Assembly (NCBI GenBank): GCA_900045905.1
Contig: FCNS01000048.1
Coordinates: 1-54,459, forward strand
Direction: 5' to 3'
Length of the DNA: 54,459 nt
From: Clostridiales bacterium CHKCI001
Lineage (GTDB): Bacteria > Bacillota > Clostridia > Lachnospirales > Lachnospiraceae
Below are positions 26,853-35,219 of the stretch, piece by piece. Both the position numbers and the translations under genes were made by a program. Position 1 is the first letter of the stretch; each line of letters begins with the position of its first letter. A model generated the notes under the pieces. That model did not search any database and was not told the DNA's origin. It saw only the letters and a list, made by a program, of their open reading frames with translations.

Positions 26853-26901
26853 TTTAAAACAGGATGGCTAATGATCATTTTGAAGATAAGGAGTTTATAA
26901 A

Positions 26902-28107
26902 TTGCAGGATAGAGAGAAATATAAAATTATATTTGATATTATTCAAGCTGCTCTGTTTCAAAAAGATATAGAACTACCTGTGAAAGTTGAATGGAAGGAA
27001 ATCTTTCAAGAAATGAAAGATCAAACCATTGCAGGAATTCCATATGAATGGCTTTCTAGTAAGAACATACTTGACGTGGAAACAAAGAAACAGTGGGATA
27101 AATTCATAATGCTCCAGGCAGCTTTTTGGATAAAACTAACACAAGAACAGGGAAATTTAATTCAATTAATGAAACAAAATTATATCAATATGGTAATTTT
27201 AAAGGGGACGGCAGCAGCAATTTATTATCCAAAACCAGAAGTAAGATCCATGGGGGATATTGACTTTTTTGTTAATCCAAAAGATTTTCAGAAAGCATGT
27301 AAAATAATGGTTGAGAATGGATATCGAAGCGTTCACGAAAAACAAACTTCCCCGCACCATATTGCATTCAAAAAGAACAAAGTAACTTTTGAAATCCATA
27401 AAAGCTTATCCATTATTGCTAGAAATCATGTTGGAAACCATCGGGAATATCTTCAAATATTAATGGAAAATGGACTTTTTTCAGCAGAACAAAAGAGAAT
27501 AGAATATTGGGAATTTCCTACATTACCTCGTTTACAAAATGGATTGGTGCTGCTACTTCATATCACGCAACATTTAAAAACTGGACTAGGATTGCGTCAA
27601 ATACTGGATTGGAGTATGTTCGTAAATAAAGAACTAGATGATGAAGTATGGAAAACAGAGTTTCAGCCAATCCTTCAAAAAATTGGATTAGAAACGATGG
27701 CAATAACCATTACGAGAATGAGCCAGATGCATCTCGGACTTAAAACGGAAGGAATAACTTGGTGTTTCTCAGCAGACCAGAAATTATGTGAGAAACTGTT
27801 GGAATATTTTATGGAAAAGGGAAATTTTGGAAGGAAAGTAGTGGAAAAAGAACGGGGAGTAGAGGTTTTATCAGTAGATAAAAACTTATTAGAATTCTTA
27901 AAAAAATTACAGTATAATGGTAGAAATAATTGGAAGTTAACAGAAAAATATTGGATACTACGACCATTTGCTTGGATTTATCAGATTGGTCTTTATATAC
28001 AACTTGCTTTTAATAGAAAACATCCAATCAGTACCTTTATAAAAGATTGGAAAAAGAGCAGAGAGCGAATTCAACTATTTAAAAAACTCAAGTTATTTAT
28101 CAAATAA
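26902..28107 (+). CDS. Nucleotidyltransferase-like protein (NTP_transf_5), copy 1
   Basis: 401 residues matching PF14907. The nucleotidyltransferase-fold motif is present: a Gly-rich strand (ILKGTAAAIYYPKP) followed by the two metal-binding acids in MGDIDFFV, then a helical C-terminal half with LRQILDWSMFV. Start is TTG 26902 with AAGGAG 8 bases upstream. Last gene of operon A, followed by a terminator. A clear relative lies on the opposite strand at 52921. The role of this family in polysaccharide clusters is unknown. Confidence 0.75.
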   Translation: MQDREKYKIIFDIIQAALFQKDIELPVKVEWKEIFQEMKDQTIAGIPYEWLSSKNILDVETKKQWDKFIMLQAAFWIKLTQEQGNLIQLMKQNYINMVILKGTAAAIYYPKPEVRSMGDIDFFVNPKDFQKACKIMVENGYRSVHEKQTSPHHIAFKKNKVTFEIHKSLSIIARNHVGNHREYLQILMENGLFSAEQKRIEYWEFPTLPRLQNGLVLLLHITQHLKTGLGLRQILDWSMFVNKELDDEVWKTEFQPILQKIGLETMAITITRMSQMHLGLKTEGITWCFSADQKLCEKLLEYFMEKGNFGRKVVEKERGVEVLSVDKNLLEFLKKLQYNGRNNWKLTEKYWILRPFAWIYQIGLYIQLAFNRKHPISTFIKDWKKSRERIQLFKKLKLFIK

Positions 28108-28124
28108 AAAAGAAATAAATATTA

Positions 28125-28171
28125 AAAAGCCAGATAGTTACTCAAAATATTACGTTTCTATCTGGTTTTTA
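28125..28171 (+). terminator. Terminator of operon A
   Basis: AAAAAG then CCAGATAG (28130-28137) pairs with CTATCTGG (28158-28165), followed by TTTTTA. The 20-base loop is long, but the stem and T-run are good. Between here and the next promoter at 28328 I see nothing but AT-rich spacer. Confidence 0.7.
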
Positions 28172-28327
28172 ATGTAATATAAAAAACTTTCTACTTATAA
28201 AAATAATGCATCATTCTGGGAATTTTGTTAAATTATAGGAGATAAATAATTGTAAAATTGGCGATATTATACAGTTCTTCTCATAATTCATCAAATCATC
28301 TTGTTTTATTCTAATTTATTTTTCATA

Positions 28328-28355
28328 TTGACAACAAGGAAATCTTTGCTATAAT
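28328..28355 (+). promoter_or_regulatory. Promoter of operon B (loaP promoter)
   Basis: Perfect TTGACA (28328-28333) and TATAAT (28350-28355) with 16-base spacing, the same arrangement as in front of operon A. The transcript would start near 28362, giving a leader of about 210 bases before loaP. Confidence 0.8.
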
Positions 28356-28521
28356 TATCTAAGAAGAAAAAATCTTTTTTTATTTTAGATAATGGAGAGA
28401 AATAGAAAATTTTAAATTTGTTGGATTATAACGGATTAAAATTTTTTAAAACTGTTTGGATATTTTTTTCTGAAGCTCGGCACAGAGAAAAATAGAAAGA
28501 TGGCTAATATAGAATAATAAT

Positions 28522-28561
28522 TTCACAATGATCCATTGTGAATGGCGAAGCTTACCCTTTT
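28522..28561 (+). promoter_or_regulatory. Putative LoaP recognition element, operon B copy
   Basis: TTCACAATG (28522-28530), loop ATC, CATTGTGAA (28534-28542), a perfect nine-pair hairpin, is joined directly to TGGCGAAGCTTACCCTTTT (28543-28561). It matches the operon A element in everything but the stem sequence and one tail base. Here it ends right at the loaP ribosome binding site (TGGAGG), so binding could also affect loaP translation. Confidence 0.7.
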
Positions 28562-28570
28562 GGAGGTATT

Positions 28571-29104
28571 ATGTGGTATACACTACAAGTAAAAAAAGGG
28601 CAAGAGGAATACTTTTGTCGAATGATACAAGAGAAAATAAATAAGAAAAGGAAGAACACTCTAATTCAAGAGTGTTTTTTCTTGCAAAGAGAACGGATGA
28701 AAAAATTTGGAGGAAGTTTTCATAAAGTTCAGGAAATCGTTTTTTCGCCTTATATTTTTGTACATACCAATCAGGAAAAAGAAGTAAATCAACTGTTAGA
28801 ACAGACACCTGAATTAAATGAATTGCTTTATTCAAAACGGGATAATTCTTATTTCACACCGCTTCAGAAAGAAGAAGTAGACTTTATATTGCGTTGGGGA
28901 GATGAGACGCATTTATTAAAACTGAGTGTAATTCGTGTGAATGAAGATAAGACGGTGGAAATTATCGATGGAAGTTTAAAGAATTATAAAAAAGAACTTG
29001 TGAAACTGGACTTACATCGAAGAACTGCAATCATACAAACGCAGTTTTTGGGAGAAAAACGAGAAATCCATCTGGGATTTCAAATTATGGGGAAAGATTT
29101 GTAA
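28571..29104 (+). CDS. loaP: LoaP-type NusG paralogue, transcription antiterminator
   Basis: 177 residues. An N-terminal NGN domain (MWYTLQVKKGQEEYFCRMIQ; VFSPYIFVHT) and a C-terminal KOW domain (VIRVNEDKTVEIIDGSL to QIMG) give the NusG/RfaH layout. LoaP is the Firmicutes branch known to act on long biosynthetic operons. The NGN joins elongating RNA polymerase after recognition of a leader element and suppresses terminators downstream. ATG 28571 has TGGAGG 6 bases upstream; an upstream codon at 28538 would run through the leader element. First gene of operon B, and the only antiterminator seen in the window, so a candidate regulator of both A and B. Confidence 0.88.
   Translation: MWYTLQVKKGQEEYFCRMIQEKINKKRKNTLIQECFFLQRERMKKFGGSFHKVQEIVFSPYIFVHTNQEKEVNQLLEQTPELNELLYSKRDNSYFTPLQKEEVDFILRWGDETHLLKLSVIRVNEDKTVEIIDGSLKNYKKELVKLDLHRRTAIIQTQFLGEKREIHLGFQIMGKDL
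28655..28680 (+). terminator. Intrinsic terminator inside the loaP coding region
   Basis: AACACTCT (28655-28662), loop AATTCA, AGAGTGTT (28669-28676), then a T-run through 28680: an eight-pair hairpin with six consecutive T at its 3' side, about 30 codons into loaP and roughly 95 bases after the leader element. The protein sequence stays in frame through it (NTLIQECFF). If functional, loaP transcription would need antitermination by LoaP itself or by translating ribosomes that unfold the stem. Confidence 0.65.
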
Positions 29105-29141
29105 GCAGAACGTCTGCTGCAAATGAAAAGAGGAGAGTAAA

Positions 29142-31196
29142 ATGAAAAAAATAAGGGAAACGGTGTCTTATTACCGACAGCAATTAAAGCATTGGTATAT
29201 CGTAGCATTACTTTTGGTGGGGTATGATATTGTAGCCGTTAATATGGCATACTTTTTCGCACTTTGGTTTCGATTTGACTGTAGGGCCTCTATGATACCA
29301 GGAAATTATTTTTCTGCTTACTTGAAATTTATTCCAATCTATTCCATTTGCTGCGTTTTGGTCTTTTGGATGTTACGCCTATATCAAAGTATTTGGAGAT
29401 TTGCAAGTTATAGCGAAATGCTTCGAATTATTGTTGCTACTGCTATTACTTCCGTTATTCATATCGTTGGAATTACAGTATTGTTTAGTAGAATGCCGGT
29501 TTCCTATTATTTGGTTGGAATGGGAATTCAGTTTTTGTTCATTCTTGGAGTTCGATTTTCCTATCGCTTTATTTTGTTGGAACGCAGCAGAAGAGAAGGA
29601 GAAGAAACTTATACAAGTCGTGTAATGTTGATTGGAGCAGGTGCAGCAGGACAGATGATATTAAGAGACTCCATGAAATCAAAGGAAACAAACGTAAAGA
29701 TTTGTTGTATCATTGATGATAATCCAAATAAATGGAATCGGTATATTGAAGGAGTTCCTATTGTAGGAGGGAGAGAGGAAATCCTACTGAACGTAGAGAA
29801 ATACCATATTGATAAAATCTTTCTTGCTATTCCAAGTGCCAGTGCAGAGGAAAAGCGAGATATTCTAAATATTTGTAAAGAAACAGGATGCGAACTCAAA
29901 AATCTTCCAGGTCTCTATCAGTTTGTAACGGGAGAGATTAGTATTAAAGCCATGAAAGATGTGGCGGTCGAAGACTTATTGGGAAGAGATCCAATTCAAG
30001 TCAATATGGAAGAAATCTTTCAATATATTCGTGGAAAAACAATTTTAGTCACTGGCGGCGGTGGATCAATTGGAAGTGAATTATGCAGGCAAATCGCAGG
30101 GCATGAACCGAGACAGCTGATTATTTTTGATATTTATGAAAACAATGCCTATGACATTGAACAGGAATTGAAAGAAAAATATCCTTATCTAAACCTAAAA
30201 GTGTTGATCGGTTCTGTTCGAGACAGCCGAAGAATCCAACAAGTGTTTGAAACCTATCAGCCAGAGATTGTCTACCATGCAGCAGCACATAAACATGTAC
30301 CATTAATGGAAGTAAGTCCTTGTGAGGCAATTAAAAATAATGTAATTGGAACCTATAAAACCGCCTATGCAGCAATGCTCAATGGATGCCAACGGTTCGT
30401 TTTAATTAGTACTGATAAAGCAGTCAATCCAACTAACATTATGGGAGCAAGCAAGCGGCTTTGTGAAATGGTGATACAGTCATTTGATAAAGCAATAAAA
30501 GAAGGTACCGTCGATCAACTTCCAAACCTATTTACTCATAAAGAGGAGAAGCTAGTCAAGATACAGACCCTTCGAATGAATGCAGGAAAAGAAAATTCGA
30601 TTCGAACGGAATTCGTAGCTGTACGATTTGGAAATGTATTGGGAAGTAACGGTTCCGTCATTCCACTGTTTAAAAAACAAATACAAAAAGGAGGACCAGT
30701 AACCGTAACCCATCCAGATATCATTCGTTACTTTATGACGATACCAGAAGCAGTAAGTCTTGTACTACAGGCAGGAACCTATGCCAAAGGCGGAGAAATT
30801 TTCGTATTGGATATGGGCGTGCCAGTCAAGATTGATACGTTGGCAAGAAACCTAATTAAATTATCTGGTTATAAGCCGGATGTAGATATTAAAGTTACAT
30901 ACACAGGACTAAGACCAGGAGAAAAGCTCTATGAAGAGAAGCTTATGGCAGAAGAAGGAATGAGAAAAACGCCAAACAAACTCATTCATATTGGAAATCC
31001 GATCCCATTTGATCAAGAACAGTTTTTGTTACAGCTGAATGATCTAATGCAGGCTGCCTATGAAAATCGAGGAGATATTCGCAGAATCGTAGAGCAGATA
31101 GTATCGACCTACCATCCAGCGATCAACGGGTCCGAGAAGAAAGGGAAAATCTATCAAGAATTATATAAAGAAATTGCTGTGACAAAAGCAGAATGA
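29142..31196 (+). CDS. FlaA1/CapD/PglF-like dehydratase, operon B paralogue
   Basis: 684 residues, same architecture as the 11863 gene: four N-terminal membrane helices, VMLIGAGAAGQM, TGGGGSIG and STDKAVNPTNIMGASKR. The two proteins differ mainly in the first 60 and last 60 residues; the middle is nearly identical, while the DNA differs at many synonymous sites, so the duplication is not recent or the copies have been exchanged between strains. In this operon it is followed by an aminotransferase, a PglC-like transferase and PglD-like acyltransferases, which together give the UDP-diacetamido-trideoxyhexose (bacillosamine-type) pathway. Confidence 0.9.
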   Translation: MKKIRETVSYYRQQLKHWYIVALLLVGYDIVAVNMAYFFALWFRFDCRASMIPGNYFSAYLKFIPIYSICCVLVFWMLRLYQSIWRFASYSEMLRIIVATAITSVIHIVGITVLFSRMPVSYYLVGMGIQFLFILGVRFSYRFILLERSRREGEETYTSRVMLIGAGAAGQMILRDSMKSKETNVKICCIIDDNPNKWNRYIEGVPIVGGREEILLNVEKYHIDKIFLAIPSASAEEKRDILNICKETGCELKNLPGLYQFVTGEISIKAMKDVAVEDLLGRDPIQVNMEEIFQYIRGKTILVTGGGGSIGSELCRQIAGHEPRQLIIFDIYENNAYDIEQELKEKYPYLNLKVLIGSVRDSRRIQQVFETYQPEIVYHAAAHKHVPLMEVSPCEAIKNNVIGTYKTAYAAMLNGCQRFVLISTDKAVNPTNIMGASKRLCEMVIQSFDKAIKEGTVDQLPNLFTHKEEKLVKIQTLRMNAGKENSIRTEFVAVRFGNVLGSNGSVIPLFKKQIQKGGPVTVTHPDIIRYFMTIPEAVSLVLQAGTYAKGGEIFVLDMGVPVKIDTLARNLIKLSGYKPDVDIKVTYTGLRPGEKLYEEKLMAEEGMRKTPNKLIHIGNPIPFDQEQFLLQLNDLMQAAYENRGDIRRIVEQIVSTYHPAINGSEKKGKIYQELYKEIAVTKAE

Positions 31197-31239
31197 TTTA
31201 GTTGGATAGAAACGAGTGAAAGAAAAGAAGGGAAAAAGG

Positions 31240-32517
31240 ATGGAAAAAAATCATCGAATTGATTTAAAACCATTTGAAAAGAAAATATGGCTTTCTTCTC
31301 CAACCATGCATGGAGAAGAGTTAGAGTATGTAATAGATGCCTATGAAACAAATTGGATGTCCACAGTAGGAGAAAATTTAAATGAATTAGAACGAATTGC
31401 ATGTGAATATACAGGTTGTAGCTATGCAGTTGCTCTCTCCTCTGGGACCGCAGCATTACATATGGCAGTAAAACTTGCAGGAGTGAAATCAGGAGATAAG
31501 GTTTTTTGTTCTGATATGACGTTTGATGCGACTGTTAATCCAGTCGTTTATGAAGGCGGAATTCCTATATTCATTGACACGGAGTATGATACTTGGAATA
31601 TGGATCCAGTTGCTTTGGAAAAGGCATTTGAATTATACCCAGATGTAAAAGTGGTGGTATTTGCCCATCTTTATGGAACTCCTGGAAAAATTGATGAGAT
31701 TAAATGTATTTGCGAGAAACATGGAGCTGTTATTATTGAAGATGCAGCAGAGTCGCTTGGCGCAACTTATAAAGGAATCCAAACAGGAACATTTGGTACA
31801 TATAATGCAATTTCCTTTAATGGAAATAAGATTATTACTGGCTCATCTGGAGGAATGCTTTTAACGAATGATAAAAACGCAGCAAACAAAGTTAGAAAAT
31901 GGTCTACACAAGCAAGAGAAAATGCACCGTGGTACCAACATGAGGAACTGGGATATAATTACCGAATGAGCAATGTAATTGCAGGAATTGTAAGAGGACA
32001 ATTTAGGCATCTAAACGAACATGTTGCACAAAAAAAAGCAATTTATGAACGGTATAAAGAAGGGTTAAAAGATCTGCCTATCATGATGAATCCGTATGAT
32101 TCAGAAAAATCCCAGCCCAACTTTTGGTTGTCTTGTATGTTAATTCATCCAGAGGCAATGTGTAAACAAGTGCGAGGAGAACAAGAGGCACTATATATCA
32201 GTGAGCCTGGAAAGAGTTGTCCAACCGAGATATTGGAAACATTAGCAAAATACAATGCAGAAGGAAGACCAATTTGGAAACCGATGCATATGCAGCCAAT
32301 TTATCGGATGAACGGATTTATTACAAGAGAAGGAAATGGAAGAGCAAAAACAAATGCCTATATTACAGGTGAAGCTGTTGGAAAAGATGGTAAACCGTTA
32401 GATGTAGGAATGGACATATTCCATAGAGGATTATGTTTACCAAGTGATAATAAAATGACACCTGAACAACAGGATATTATTATTGAAATAGTAAAGAGTT
32501 GTTTTAACTATGAATAG
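31240..32517 (+). CDS. DegT/DnrJ/EryC1/StrS aminotransferase, PglE-like
   Basis: 425 residues. PLP enzyme that aminates the 4-keto sugar nucleotide made by the preceding dehydratase. The start WLSSPTMHGEELEYV, GCSYAVALSSGTAALHMAV, EDAAESLGATY and the PLP-lysine region SFNGNKIITGSSGG are all intact. I chose ATG 31240 over the GTG at 31216 because GAAGGGAAAAAGG lies just upstream and the family starts here. Overlaps the next gene by 8 bases. The only aminotransferase of this type in the window. Confidence 0.92.
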   Translation: MEKNHRIDLKPFEKKIWLSSPTMHGEELEYVIDAYETNWMSTVGENLNELERIACEYTGCSYAVALSSGTAALHMAVKLAGVKSGDKVFCSDMTFDATVNPVVYEGGIPIFIDTEYDTWNMDPVALEKAFELYPDVKVVVFAHLYGTPGKIDEIKCICEKHGAVIIEDAAESLGATYKGIQTGTFGTYNAISFNGNKIITGSSGGMLLTNDKNAANKVRKWSTQARENAPWYQHEELGYNYRMSNVIAGIVRGQFRHLNEHVAQKKAIYERYKEGLKDLPIMMNPYDSEKSQPNFWLSCMLIHPEAMCKQVRGEQEALYISEPGKSCPTEILETLAKYNAEGRPIWKPMHMQPIYRMNGFITREGNGRAKTNAYITGEAVGKDGKPLDVGMDIFHRGLCLPSDNKMTPEQQDIIIEIVKSCFNYE

Positions 32518-33163
32518 TGTAAAAGTATTTAGAAAACCTTGTTATGGTATATATGCAAAGCATATTAAGCGAATTCTGGATTTTGTACTATCATTGTTGG
32601 CAATCATTGTGCTTGCACCAATCATTCTAATTTTTACAATGATTGGTGCAGTTAAAATGAACGGAAATCCATTTTTTGTTCAAAAAAGGCCTGGAAAAAA
32701 TGAAAAGATTTTTAAATTAATTAAATTTCGTACTATGACAAATAAGAAAGATAAACGAGGAAACTTACTTCCTGATAAACAACGTTTAACTTCCTATGGG
32801 AAATTTTTACGTAGTACAAGCATTGATGAGTTACCAGAACTGATTAATATTTTAAAAGGTGATATGAGTATCATAGGTCCACGTCCATTATTGGTGAAAT
32901 ATCTTCCGCTGTATAATAGTTATCAAAAACATCGTCATGATGTGCGTCCAGGCTTGACAGGATATGCACAAGTTCATGGACGGAATGCTATTTCCTGGGA
33001 AGAAAAATTTGATATGGATGTAAAATATGTACAGCATATTACTTTTATTGGAGATTTAAAAATTCTCTTTGAAACAGTTTTTAAAGTTCTAAAAAGAGAT
33101 GGGATTTCCTCAGAAACATCCGTAACAATGGAAGAATTTAAAGGAACCACAATGAAAAAATAG
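32510..33163 (+). CDS. PglC-like initiating phosphosugar transferase
   Basis: 217 residues of the bacterial sugar transferase family (PF02397), small PglC-like form. One reentrant/membrane helix (DFVLSLLAIIVLAPIILIF), KFRTM, RSTSIDELPELINILKGD, GPRPL and RPGLTGYAQVHGRN. It would place the diacetamido-sugar phosphate on undecaprenyl phosphate to begin the operon B unit. Coupled to the aminotransferase by an 8-base overlap. Confidence 0.92.
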   Translation: MNSVKVFRKPCYGIYAKHIKRILDFVLSLLAIIVLAPIILIFTMIGAVKMNGNPFFVQKRPGKNEKIFKLIKFRTMTNKKDKRGNLLPDKQRLTSYGKFLRSTSIDELPELINILKGDMSIIGPRPLLVKYLPLYNSYQKHRHDVRPGLTGYAQVHGRNAISWEEKFDMDVKYVQHITFIGDLKILFETVFKVLKRDGISSETSVTMEEFKGTTMKK

Positions 33164-33171
33164 AGAATAGT

Positions 33172-33903
33172 ATGAATAAATCAATAGTAATTATAGGTGC
33201 AGGGGGCCATGGAAAAGTTATAGCCGATATTATCCAAAAATCTGGTGATACAGTAAAAGGATTCCTAGATGATGCTTTTGAGATTGATGAAAACTTTATT
33301 GGTTTCCCTGTGTTAGGAAAAGTACGAGATTATAAAAATTACATAGAAAATCAATTTATCGTCGCTATAGGTAATGCCAAAATTAGAGAAAGAATAGTGA
33401 CGAAAATGGTAAAGGTTCATTGGTATACTGCTATCCATCCAGATGCAGTAATCGCAGGATTTGATACAAGCATTGGTGAAGGTTCAGCAGTTATGGCAAA
33501 TGCAGTTGTAAATGCAGGAACTAAAGTTGGAAAGCATTGTATAATTAATAGTGGTGCTGTAGTAGAACATGACAATATTATTGAAGATTTTGTACACGTT
33601 TCAGTTGGAGCAAAATTAGCAGGAACGGTTCATATAGGAAAGAGGACATGGATCGGGATTGGAGCTACAGTTAGTAACAACCTTAATATCTGCCAAGATT
33701 GTATGATTGGAGCGGGTGCAGTCATTATTAAAAATGTAAATAAGGTAGGAACTTATATAGGAGTACCTGCGGAAAGAGTAGAAATGAAAAAAAAGGTTAT
33801 TTCAAATAATTTATTGGGGGGGGGCAGACCTTACCTAATATTTAACAATTGGAAATATAGTCTGTATGCTGGTTTTCTTGAGGAAAAGAGGTATGCAGTA
33901 TGA
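33172..33903 (+). CDS. PglD/NeuD-like acetyltransferase with poly-G tract
   Basis: 243 residues: Rossmann-like N-terminus (IVIIGAGGHGKVIADII), then left-handed beta-helix repeats with the catalytic His region INSGAVVEHDNIIEDFVHVSVGAKLAG, ending in GVPAERVE, the usual end of the family near residue 205. About 38 extra residues follow, encoded across a run of nine G (33816-33824). One G more or fewer would end the protein within a dozen codons. The stop overlaps the next start in GTATGA. Probably acetylates the amino sugar made by the upstream enzymes. Confidence 0.85.
   Translation: MNKSIVIIGAGGHGKVIADIIQKSGDTVKGFLDDAFEIDENFIGFPVLGKVRDYKNYIENQFIVAIGNAKIRERIVTKMVKVHWYTAIHPDAVIAGFDTSIGEGSAVMANAVVNAGTKVGKHCIINSGAVVEHDNIIEDFVHVSVGAKLAGTVHIGKRTWIGIGATVSNNLNICQDCMIGAGAVIIKNVNKVGTYIGVPAERVEMKKKVISNNLLGGGRPYLIFNNWKYSLYAGFLEEKRYAV
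33816..33824 (+). repeat. G9 homopolymer, candidate slippage tract
   Basis: Nine consecutive G inside an AT-rich coding region, codons TTG-GGG-GGG-GGC. Present length keeps the acetyltransferase frame open to 33903. G10 gives a stop 7 codons after the tract (Q-T-L-P-N-I-stop), G8 a stop after A-D-L-T. Tracts of this length are typical phase-variation sites in capsule loci of other bacteria. Confidence 0.6.
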
Positions 33904-34556
33904 ATAATTTAAAAAAACTATATATTGTTGGTGCTGGTGGATTTGGAAGAGAAGTTCTGTGGCTTGCTAAGAGAGTAAATGATATAACTCCAATATGGAA
34001 TATTGCTGGCTTTATTGATGATAATGAGAGATTGCATGGAACTATACAAGATGAATATCCAGTTCTTGGTGGTTGTGACTATTTGGCAACTATTGAAGAA
34101 AATATTTGGGTAATTATTGCAGTTGGAGCAGCTAGAGTGAAGAAAATAATAGCAGAAAAGTTGTCTCAATATGAAAATATACATTTTGCTACACTAATTG
34201 ACCCATCTGTGATTCTATCTGATCGAATTGAAATAAAAGAAGGAAGTATCGTTTGTGCTGGAACAATTCTTACTGTGGATATTACAATTGGAAGACATGT
34301 GATTTTAAATTTAGATTGTACAGTGGGGCATGATGTTGTAATTAAAGATTATGTGACAGCTTATCCAAGTGTTAATATCTCTGGAAATGTGATTGTTGGA
34401 GAAGAAGCAGAGTTGGGAACAGGAATGCAAATCATTCAAGGAAAGAGAATAGGAAAACAGAGTATTGTTGGTGCAGGTTCAGTTGTTATTAAAGATATTC
34501 CAGAACGCTGTACAGTAGTAGGGAGTCCAGCGAAACCAATTAAATTTTTTGATTGA
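33900..34556 (+). CDS. Second PglD/NeuD-like acyltransferase
   Basis: 218 residues, standard family length. LYIVGAGGFGREVLWLAKRV at the N-terminus, hexapeptide repeats from about residue 100, catalytic His in NLDCTVGHDVVIKDY, end GSPAKPIKFFD. GAGG lies 8 bases before the ATG, which overlaps the stop of the previous gene, so its expression may depend on whether ribosomes reach that stop (see the G9 tract). Substrate sugar not known; may act on a later sugar of the unit. Confidence 0.85.
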   Translation: MNNLKKLYIVGAGGFGREVLWLAKRVNDITPIWNIAGFIDDNERLHGTIQDEYPVLGGCDYLATIEENIWVIIAVGAARVKKIIAEKLSQYENIHFATLIDPSVILSDRIEIKEGSIVCAGTILTVDITIGRHVILNLDCTVGHDVVIKDYVTAYPSVNISGNVIVGEEAELGTGMQIIQGKRIGKQSIVGAGSVVIKDIPERCTVVGSPAKPIKFFD

Positions 34557-34642
34557 AAGCTTGCTTATTATATGTTTATGAAATACAATGTTAAGTTGTT
34601 GAAAGCAAATGCTTACATTAGTATTCTAGTAAGAAGGGAAAA

Positions 34643-35219
34643 ATGAAGATACTAATGTAAGCTAATAATGATGTTGGATTATATAAATTTAGAAAAGAAT
34701 TAATACAAGAATTAATCTGGGAGGGGAATGAAATAGTGGTTTCTCTACCAGATGGAGAATTAATTCCTGATATCAGAAAATTGGGGGTAAAGTAATTATT
34801 ACTGATATAAATAGATGAGGCATCAATCCGTTAACAGATCTTACATTACTATTGAGGTATCTTAGAATGGGTTTAACAGTGAAGCCAGATCTTGTGATTA
34901 CTTATACAATCAAACCGAATATTTATGGTGGTATAATCTGTAGATTATTGAGAATACCTTATGCTGAAAATATCACTGGTCTAAGTACAGCATTCCAGAC
35001 AGAGAATCTGATCAAAAAATTGTATGTTTCCTTTACAAAATCAGCTATAGATATGCCAAAGTTGTATTTTTCGAAAATGAAGAAAATAAACAAATTTTTC
35101 TTAATCATTATTTGATAAGAAAAGGCTTATAAACTGAACGGAGCGGGCGTGAATCTTGAAGAATATCCATATACAGAATATCCAGATATTTTTTGTGATA
35201 TAGTAGGACCTCAAGTTCA
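34643..35219 (+). pseudogene. Degraded family 4 glycosyltransferase
   Basis: Behind a GGGAAA site, MKILM is followed by TAA in place of a leucine, then ANNDVGLYKFRKELIQELI and VSLPDGELIPDIRKLGVK in the same frame. A base is lost after GVK; the next frame gives IITDIN, another stop, then GINPLTDLTLLLRYLRMGL up to SAIDMPK. A further frameshift leads into NGAGVNLEEYPYTEYPD. This is a capsule-type GT4 (donor half mostly gone) with at least two nonsense and two frameshift mutations. An uninterrupted 87-codon frame at 34852-35115 is only its middle part. Confidence 0.8.

Noticed and set aside
29609-29899. Open frame on the minus strand inside the operon B dehydratase, and many similar frames elsewhere
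   Set aside because: Shadows of strongly supported plus-strand genes with clear domain motifs; no independent start signals.
33816-33824. Reading the G9 tract as proof of a disrupted gene
   Set aside because: The frame is open at this length and ends in overlap with the next start, so the gene is kept as intact; switching is only a hypothesis.
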